Shown here: positions 1-3,220 of the stretch, piece by piece | Layout: each line of letters starts with the position of its first letter | Position numbering within the stretch: the stretch's first letter is position 1 | Assembly: GCA_017935805.1 (NCBI GenBank) | Contig: JAGBGV010000045.1 | Location: forward strand, 1-5,889 | Length of the DNA: 5,889 bases | Reading direction: 5' to 3' | Origin: Clostridia bacterium | GTDB lineage: Bacteria; Bacillota_A; Clostridia; Oscillospirales; CAG-272 | Program-made: the position numbers and the translations under genes | The notes under the pieces: generated by a model | Told to the model about the DNA's origin: nothing | Database searches by the model: none | Seen by the model: the letters and a program-made list of their open reading frames with translations, nothing else

Positions 1-9
1 AGTCCTCGT

Positions 10-58
10 GGGCAGGGTTAACTATAGCCATGATTTTTGTTCTCTGAATACCCTGCCC
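10..58. repeat. Inverted repeat at the left edge, 9-bp perfect arms
   Basis: GGGCAGGGT (10-18) is the exact reverse complement of ACCCTGCCC (50-58), with a 31-nt loop rich in A/T. It is not followed by a T-run on the plus strand, so it is not a standard terminator. GTG lies on both sides (8-10 and 61-63). Comparison with the related repeat at 1664-1680, where the same flanks are joined directly, suggests that 11-60 is a small insertion. The window starts too close by to tell whether an upstream gene ends nearby. Confidence 0.6.
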
Positions 59-60
59 GG

Positions 61-147
61 GTGCGCCCTCCCACGCGGAGTGGGCAAATGAGGTTAATTA
101 ATAAGTTCAGTTAAAGAAAAAAGAGAAAAGCGCAGTTTGAGTCTGTT
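61..147. repeat. Dispersed ~87-bp repeat, copy 1 (upstream of the potD-like gene)
   Basis: This stretch matches 1671-1756 with about five substitutions and one single-base indel by manual alignment, roughly 93% identity. It begins with a small hairpin, CCCAC (70-74) pairing with GTGGG (80-84), followed by an AT-rich core containing the 8-bp palindrome TTAATTAA (94-101). It ends in GAGTCTGTT, the same head motif that starts the 86-bp units at 1748, 1834 and 1920. After position 147 the two copies diverge completely. No open frame or known family is recognised. The two copies bracket the potD-like gene in direct orientation. Confidence 0.85.
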
Positions 148-201
148 ATCAAACAACCACACGAAAAAATTTACATTCAAACACAAAAAAATAACATATA
201 C

Positions 202-206
202 AGGAG
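202..206 (+). promoter_or_regulatory. Ribosome binding site of the potD-like gene
   Basis: AGGAG lies 7 nt before the ATG at 214, in an A-rich leader (160-213). It fixes the start. No promoter with good -35/-10 boxes and normal spacing could be found in 148-213, so transcription may begin further upstream or the gene may be read from an upstream operon. Confidence 0.85.
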
Positions 207-213
207 AATAATT

Positions 214-1278
214 ATGAAAAAACAACTTTCACGCATCATTTGCCTGCTCCTCTGCCTCATAATGGCGGCAAGCGCAGTAATGCTCAGCGGATGCTCAAAG
301 AAGAGCGATCGCGTGCTGAACCTGTACACTTGGGCAGGTATGTTCCCCGATGAAGTGATCAGTGAGTTTGAAAAAACCACAGGAATCACCGTAAACTACG
401 TTAACTTCGACTCCGATGAAACAATGCTCCAGAAGCTCCAGGCAGCAAAAGGCGGCGAATATGACCTGGTCATCGCTGACGACTACATCATCGAAGTAGC
501 CATCGCGGAAGGCCTCGTTCAGAAGCTTGACAAAACAAAGATCCCCTCAATTGGTAACGTAAACCCCATCTATCAGGGACAGTTCTTCGACCCTGCAGAC
601 GAGTACACAGTACCCTACGGCGCAGGCGTGCAGACTATCGTTTACAACCCCGCAAAGGTGGACTTCGAGATCAACGGCTATGAGGATCTGTGGAATCCCG
701 CACTTCGTGACCGCCTCGGCGTTATCGAAAACTACCGCGTAATGCTCGGTATGTCTCTCAAGACCTTCGGTTACAGCTACAATACAACTGACATGGACGA
801 GCTTTCAGAAGCAGGTGCACATCTCGCAGAGCTTGCTCCCCTTGTACGCCTTATAAAGAACGATAACCTTCAGGACGACCTGCTCACAGGCGAGGTTGAC
901 GCGGCTATTATGTACACCTCACAGGTTACAATGGCGAAAATGGCAGACCCGTCTCTTGAGGTAGTGTTCCCCGAGGAGGGCATCGGCTTTGGTATCATGG
1001 CAATGTTCGTTCCTTCACAGGCTCCCGACAGCGACGCGGCGCATCAGTTTATCGAATTCATTCTTGAGCCCGAGAGAAGTGCAAAGTGCTTTGAGTATCT
1101 CGGATACTACTGCACCAACTCCGCGGCAGAGCAGCATATCTCCGAGGAGTACCGCTCATTCCTTACACTTCCCGCTGAACTGAAGCGCGAGGACATGGAG
1201 ATGATCGAAAACATCCCCGCCGAGGTTGACGAGTTCATGCTGAAAAACTGGACTGTGTTCAGAAACCTGTGCGACTGA
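214..1278 (+). CDS. potD: PotD-family ABC transporter substrate-binding lipoprotein
   Basis: This 354-aa protein is a periplasmic-binding-type lipoprotein of the spermidine/putrescine (PotD/PotF) family. In Gram-positive bacteria such proteins sit on the outer face of the membrane and deliver ligand to an ABC importer. The N-terminus has a KK-charged, hydrophobic signal peptide with lipobox LSGC, Cys27 being the lipidated residue. Family landmarks follow in order: LYTWAG (37-42), the segment TTGITVNYVNFDSDETM (55-71), YDLVIADDY (83-91), a VPYGAG stretch (133-138), GYSYNTTD (186-193) and EEG (254-256). Length is normal. By alignment from memory to E. coli PotD, the ligand-contact residues are mostly replaced (Asp168 to Asn173, Glu171 to Val176, Trp229 to Tyr234, Trp255 to Gly260, Asp257 to Met262). 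Family membership is firm, but polyamine as the ligand is not. The usual potA, potB and potC neighbours are not in the window. Confidence 0.9.
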   Translation: MKKQLSRIICLLLCLIMAASAVMLSGCSKKSDRVLNLYTWAGMFPDEVISEFEKTTGITVNYVNFDSDETMLQKLQAAKGGEYDLVIADDYIIEVAIAEGLVQKLDKTKIPSIGNVNPIYQGQFFDPADEYTVPYGAGVQTIVYNPAKVDFEINGYEDLWNPALRDRLGVIENYRVMLGMSLKTFGYSYNTTDMDELSEAGAHLAELAPLVRLIKNDNLQDDLLTGEVDAAIMYTSQVTMAKMADPSLEVVFPEEGIGFGIMAMFVPSQAPDSDAAHQFIEFILEPERSAKCFEYLGYYCTNSAAEQHISEEYRSFLTLPAELKREDMEMIENIPAEVDEFMLKNWTVFRNLCD

Positions 1279-1280
1279 TA

Positions 1281-1308
1281 AAAAAAGGACCCTGAGGGGT
1301 CTTTTTTT
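1281..1308 (+). terminator. Rho-independent terminator of the potD-like gene
   Basis: It starts 3 nt after the stop codon. A-rich left arm plus GGACCC (1287-1292), loop TGAG, right arm GGGTCT (1297-1302) and then a T-run to 1308. The A-run on the left makes it likely to work in both directions. It closes the potD-like transcript and argues that nothing downstream is in the same operon. Confidence 0.93.
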
Positions 1309-1336
1309 GAGTTATGGGTTATGAGTTATGGGTTAT
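1309..1336. repeat. Heptamer tandem repeat GRGTTAT x4
   Basis: Two perfect copies of GAGTTATGGGTTAT (1309-1322 and 1323-1336), each made of the heptamers GAGTTAT and GGGTTAT, begin directly after the terminator. It is a simple intergenic repeat with no coding potential seen. Short arrays of this type can change copy number by slippage. Confidence 0.9.
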
Positions 1337-1338
1337 GA

Positions 1339-1415
1339 TTGCCTGCGGCAAGTGATGTATTCGCTACGCGAAAGTGATGTTCGACTTCGTCGAATGATGT
1401 TTTTGCTTCGCAAAA
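1339..1415. repeat. Array of four mini-hairpins with conserved TGATGT linkers
   Basis: Four perfect stem-loops follow each other: TTGCC/GGCAA (1339-1351), TTCGC/GCGAA (1360-1372), TTCGAC/GTCGAA (1380-1394) and TTTTGC/GCAAAA (1401-1415). The stem sequences differ, but every loop is a TNC triloop closed by C-G, giving the core CTNCG. The linkers are almost identical: GTGATGT (1352-1358), GTGATGT (1374-1380) and TGATGT (1395-1400). Stems that vary while pairing is kept point to selection on hairpin shape or to repeated spread of a hairpin unit. I recall similar arrays between genes of Clostridia but cannot name a family. Confidence 0.85.
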
Positions 1416-1454
1416 GTTGTGGAAACTTTTTTCGTCATGAATGACTCAAAAAGT
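1412..1454. other. Two mutually exclusive stems next to the hairpin array
   Basis: AAAAGTT (1412-1418) can pair with AACTTTT (1424-1430), and the run of T to 1432 then makes a weak terminator-like hairpin. ACTTTTT (1425-1431) can instead pair with AAAAAGT (1448-1454), enclosing the small stem GTCA/TGAC (1434-1437 with 1442-1445). The first stem also overlaps the right arm of the fourth array hairpin. The pairings are visible in the sequence. Any switching role is only a possibility, and no gene lies directly downstream on the plus strand. Confidence 0.5.
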
Positions 1455-1475
1455 AGATTTTTTAAATTGGTGTGG

Positions 1476-1498
1476 GTGTGTCAAAGTTTTGACTACAC
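1476..1498. other. Bulged stem-loop
   Basis: GTGTGTCAA (1476-1484) pairs with TTGAC (1489-1493) and ACAC (1495-1498) around an AGTT loop, with T1494 bulged. No T-run follows, so it is not a standard terminator. Function unknown. Confidence 0.5.
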
Positions 1499-1513
1499 GG
1501 GAAACAAGAAGGG

Positions 1514-1634
1514 GATTCTTAAGGGGAAGAATCAGAGAAGTTGCAGTTAAGTTTTCAGATCAATAACGATTGGCGGGATTCGTGCGTGTGGAAGTATAAG
1601 CAATAATAAATATCCCGTCCTCCTTCCCCTTAAG
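1514..1634. repeat. Nested inverted-repeat element with alternative pairings
   Basis: CTTAAGGGGAAG (1518-1529) is the exact reverse complement of CTTCCCCTTAAG (1623-1634). Inside it, GGCGGGAT (1572-1579) pairs with ATCCCGTC (1612-1619) with one G-T pair. The left outer arm can also fold on itself: GATTCTT (1514-1520) with AAGAATC (1527-1533), leaving AAGGGG as the loop, which is complementary to CCCCTT at 1626-1631. No open frame is present. It could be a degenerate miniature element or a structured transcript. I do not recognise a family. Confidence 0.7.
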
Positions 1635-1644
1635 TGCCTGGATT

Positions 1645-1673
1645 CGCAAGGACTCGGCACGAGAGTCCTTGTG
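1645..1673. repeat. 11-bp stem-loop joined to the dispersed repeat
   Basis: CGCAAGGACTC (1645-1655) pairs with GAGTCCTTGTG (1663-1673) with one G-T pair and a 7-nt loop. The right arm, AGTCCTTGTG, runs into copy 2 of the dispersed repeat. Its counterpart at the window start is AGTCCTCGTG (1-10), so the stem probably belongs to the same repeat family and its left arm lies outside the window for copy 1. Confidence 0.75.
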
Positions 1674-1756
1674 CGCCTCCCACGCGGAGTGGGCAAATGA
1701 GGTTAATTAATAAGTTCGGTTGAAGATAAAAGAGAAAAGTGCAGTTTGAGCCTGTT
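1671..1756. repeat. Dispersed ~87-bp repeat, copy 2 (downstream of the potD-like gene)
   Basis: This is the direct-orientation partner of 61-147, about 93% identical. It has the same CCCAC/GTGGG hairpin (1679-1683 with 1689-1693) and the same AT-rich core. Here the GAGCCTGTT end leads into the 86-bp tandem units instead of unique DNA. It overlaps the first 86-bp unit by 16 nt, which suggests the two repeat types are parts of one larger composite element. Confidence 0.85.
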
Positions 1757-1930
1757 CGACGGTACGTCGAGGACGCCGTACCCTACGGTTAGCCGAAGTG
1801 GTATAGTGAAGCGGCGAAAATTGGGTGTAGTTCGAGCCTGTTCGACGGTACGTCGAGGACGCCGTACCCTACGGTTAGCCGAAGTGGTATAGTGAAACGG
1901 AAGAAATAGGGTGCAGTTCGAGCCTGTTCG
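1741..1930. repeat. 86-bp tandem repeat, two full units and a partial third
   Basis: Unit 1 is 1741-1826 and unit 2 is 1827-1912. The motif GAGCCTGTTCGA recurs at 1748, 1834 and 1920, exactly 86 nt apart. Within each full unit, TCGAC/GTCGA (1756-1770 in unit 1), GGTACG/CGTACC (1761-1782) and CCGTA/TACGG (1776-1788) are overlapping perfect stems that compete with each other. The second halves differ slightly (GAAGCGGCG against GAAACGGAA). The third unit keeps the head but switches to a different hairpin after 1930. No open frame is conserved across the units, so coding is unlikely. Confidence 0.9.
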
Positions 1931-1934
1931 AAGA

Positions 1935-1960
1935 GGCGGGAGATAAACCCCCGCCCTACG
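1935..1960. repeat. Variant hairpin module with CCCTACGG tail
   Basis: GGCGGG (1935-1940) pairs with CCCGCC (1950-1955) over a 9-nt loop, followed by the tail CTACGGGTT. The two 86-bp units carry a different stem (GGTACG/CGTACC) in the same place but the same CCCTACGG tail. The head GAGCCTGTTCGA and the tail are constant while the stem is exchanged, so this behaves as a modular hairpin repeat. Confidence 0.7.
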
Positions 1961-1998
1961 GGTTGGTTGGGACGGTGGGATACGTCTGACTAAAAAAG

Positions 1999-2033
1999 AA
2001 AAACAGCTTTCTCATGCAGGGAAGGCTGTTTTT
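1999..2033 (-). terminator. Strong terminator for the minus-strand DUF4275-like gene
   Basis: AAAAACAGC (1999-2007) pairs exactly with GCTGTTTTT (2025-2033). The stem continues through CTC/GGG (2011-2013 with 2019-2021, with G-T pairs) to a 5-nt loop. Read on the minus strand it lies 20 nt beyond the stop codon and ends in a long T-rich tract (down to 1992), as a rho-independent terminator should. On the plus strand the T-run is shorter but it may also stop transcription from the left. Confidence 0.9.
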
Positions 2034-2053
2034 AGTTGCAGAATTTTACTACA

Positions 2054-3088
2054 CTATGGTTTTTCGTAAAAATAAGGTCCAAAATCGCTTTCGTGGGTTT
2101 GAGAATATGTCCACGAGAAATCTACATCTGTCAGGGTTACATCAGCAAATTCTTCTAAAACTTCAGGCGTGAGAGCAGTAGCATCATCGATTTTGTAACA
2201 CAGATTGTCCCAGTGGCTTACAAGGATACATTCTTTTCTGGGCGTTTCATTGTATCGAGCAATTGCATCATCTCCGGCCATGGCGCACACCAGATCAAAG
2301 CTAAATAAATGCCACAGATATGTTGAGTATCCACCATTTGTTACGCATAGCTCACGCACCCTATCCTTGTCGGCATCCGCGGGCGCGAAATGTGATACCC
2401 ACTCTTCTTTGTATTCCATAAACTCTTTCTCAGTCATAATTTCTGCGGATATATTGAAATTTGAAAACAGCTTTTCGTTTATTTCCAAGCCTTCAGCTTG
2501 ACGATTTGCCGCACCATTAGCAATCATTTCATCAAACAATTCTTGAAGTTCTTCAGGACTTGGAGGATTATATGTCAAGCGCTCTTGAAGTTCATCCATG
2601 AGGTTTTCGCAAGGCTCATCAAGAAGCCATTGCATCCTTTTACACATGAAATTTATGCATATAAATCCTTCAGGCATATCATCCGGTGAAAAAGAGTAAT
2701 GATATTCGGGATTTTGAAAATCAAATTGAAATGCGCCAATCTTTATACGACGGTCAGGTCTATCATCTATGAAATTGTTTGCCTCAAGTTCTTCTACTGT
2801 CATTATAATTTCGGGTGGAGTTTTCAAATACTTTCCGCAAACCAGATAATATCCACTGCAGGGATAACCATATTTAAGTGAAACTCCCATAAATGCATCA
2901 GCGTCACAACAGATCGGGTCAATCGCAAAGGAATCGAAAAACTCGCGCTCTTCTTTTGACATAGTTTCGCAGTATTTGATAAAATTACGCTGTACTTGGG
3001 TTGAGTTTACTTCATATCCGGAATAGTATTCCTTCGTCTTTTCAACATCAACGGATATTTCCCAGTCACCATAACGAACAATTTTCAT
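2054..3088 (-). CDS. Two-part protein of unknown function with a DUF4275-like C-terminus
   Basis: This is a 344-aa soluble, acidic-looking protein with no signal peptide or membrane segment. The C-terminal part (about 212-341) carries what I recall as the DUF4275 signature: EEWVSHFA (228-235), YLWHLFSF (257-264), FSWTYSQTHE (324-333) and GPYF (337-340). The N-terminal part (1-170) has DVEKTKEYY (14-22), RNF (34-36) and WLLDEP (154-159). It resembles, from memory only, small Clostridia proteins often met near toxin-immunity genes. A Pro/Glu-rich linker (about 174-190) lies between. The start at 3088 was chosen because AGGAGG sits 8 nt upstream. The longer frame back to 3142 would begin inside the promoter -35 box. 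It is a single-gene unit with its own promoter and terminator, divergent from GH95. Function is unknown; an immunity-like role is a guess. Confidence 0.85.
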   Translation of the reverse strand: MKIVRYGDWEISVDVEKTKEYYSGYEVNSTQVQRNFIKYCETMSKEEREFFDSFAIDPICCDADAFMGVSLKYGYPCSGYYLVCGKYLKTPPEIIMTVEELEANNFIDDRPDRRIKIGAFQFDFQNPEYHYSFSPDDMPEGFICINFMCKRMQWLLDEPCENLMDELQERLTYNPPSPEELQELFDEMIANGAANRQAEGLEINEKLFSNFNISAEIMTEKEFMEYKEEWVSHFAPADADKDRVRELCVTNGGYSTYLWHLFSFDLVCAMAGDDAIARYNETPRKECILVSHWDNLCYKIDDATALTPEVLEEFADVTLTDVDFSWTYSQTHESDFGPYFYEKP

Positions 3089-3096
3089 ATTGTCAG

Positions 3097-3102
3097 CCTC
3101 CT
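3097..3102 (-). promoter_or_regulatory. Ribosome binding site that decides the start of the DUF4275-like gene
   Basis: On the minus strand AGGAGG lies 8 nt before the ATG at 3088-3086. Upstream in-frame ATGs (3106 and 3142) have no such site, and one of them lies upstream of the predicted transcription start. Confidence 0.9.
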
Positions 3103-3113
3103 CCATTTTTTTA

Positions 3114-3142
3114 ATTATAATACACCGCCAAAGCATTTTCAA
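3114..3142 (-). promoter_or_regulatory. Sigma-A type promoter for the DUF4275-like gene
   Basis: Minus strand -35 TTGAAA (3142-3137), 17-bp spacer, -10 TATAAT (3119-3114). The -10 is consensus and the -35 matches four of six positions. The predicted start of transcription near 3107 gives a leader of about 19 nt that just includes the ribosome binding site. Confidence 0.85.
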
Positions 3143-3144
3143 TC

Positions 3145-3154
3145 ACAATATTGT
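3145..3154. promoter_or_regulatory. Perfect 10-bp palindrome between divergent promoters (possible operator)
   Basis: ACAATATTGT is a perfect palindrome. It overlaps the -35 of the plus promoter and begins 3 bp upstream of the minus -35. A bound regulator could affect both promoters. No regulator gene is in the window, and a 10-bp AT-rich palindrome can occur by chance. Confidence 0.4.
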
Positions 3155-3179
3155 AAAAGTCATTTCCGTGTGATATAAT
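3151..3179 (+). promoter_or_regulatory. Sigma-A type promoter for the GH95 gene
   Basis: -35 TTGTAA (3151-3156), 17-bp spacer, extended -10 TGATATAAT (3171-3179). The -10 is consensus with the TGn extension, which can offset the weak -35. Transcription would start near 3186, giving a leader of about 35 nt. Confidence 0.85.
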
Positions 3180-3210
3180 TATGCCAACAATTGCAAATCA
3201 CCCCAAAATA

Positions 3211-3216
3211 AGGAGG
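3211..3216 (+). promoter_or_regulatory. Ribosome binding site of the GH95 gene
   Basis: AGGAGG is followed by CAAT and the ATG at 3221, a short but workable spacing. The ATG at 3181 is out of frame and lacks a site. Confidence 0.85.
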
Positions 3217-3220
3217 CAAT

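Noticed and set aside
94..101. TTAATTAA palindrome as an operator
   Set aside because: It is part of the dispersed repeat core and occurs identically in copy 2, where no gene follows on the plus strand, so a specific operator role is not supported.
170..202. Promoter for the potD-like gene from TTTACA (170-175) and TATACA (197-202)
   Set aside because: The spacing is 21 bp, and transcription would start at or after the ribosome binding site. A TAACAT alternative gives 16 bp but is a weak match with the same problem.
989..1183. 64-aa plus-strand open frame inside the potD-like gene
   Set aside because: It is an out-of-frame shadow within a gene that has conserved family motifs and its own ribosome binding site.
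1339..1930. CRISPR array
   Set aside because: The linkers in the hairpin array are only 6-7 nt with no spacers of constant length, and the 86-bp units are near-identical throughout with no unique spacers. No cas gene is present.
3089..3142. Longer minus-strand start giving 18 extra residues for the DUF4275-like protein
   Set aside because: The extension translates the ribosome binding site and the -10/-35 boxes, and the ATG at 3142 lies upstream of the predicted transcription start. The ATG at 3088 has AGGAGG at 8 nt.
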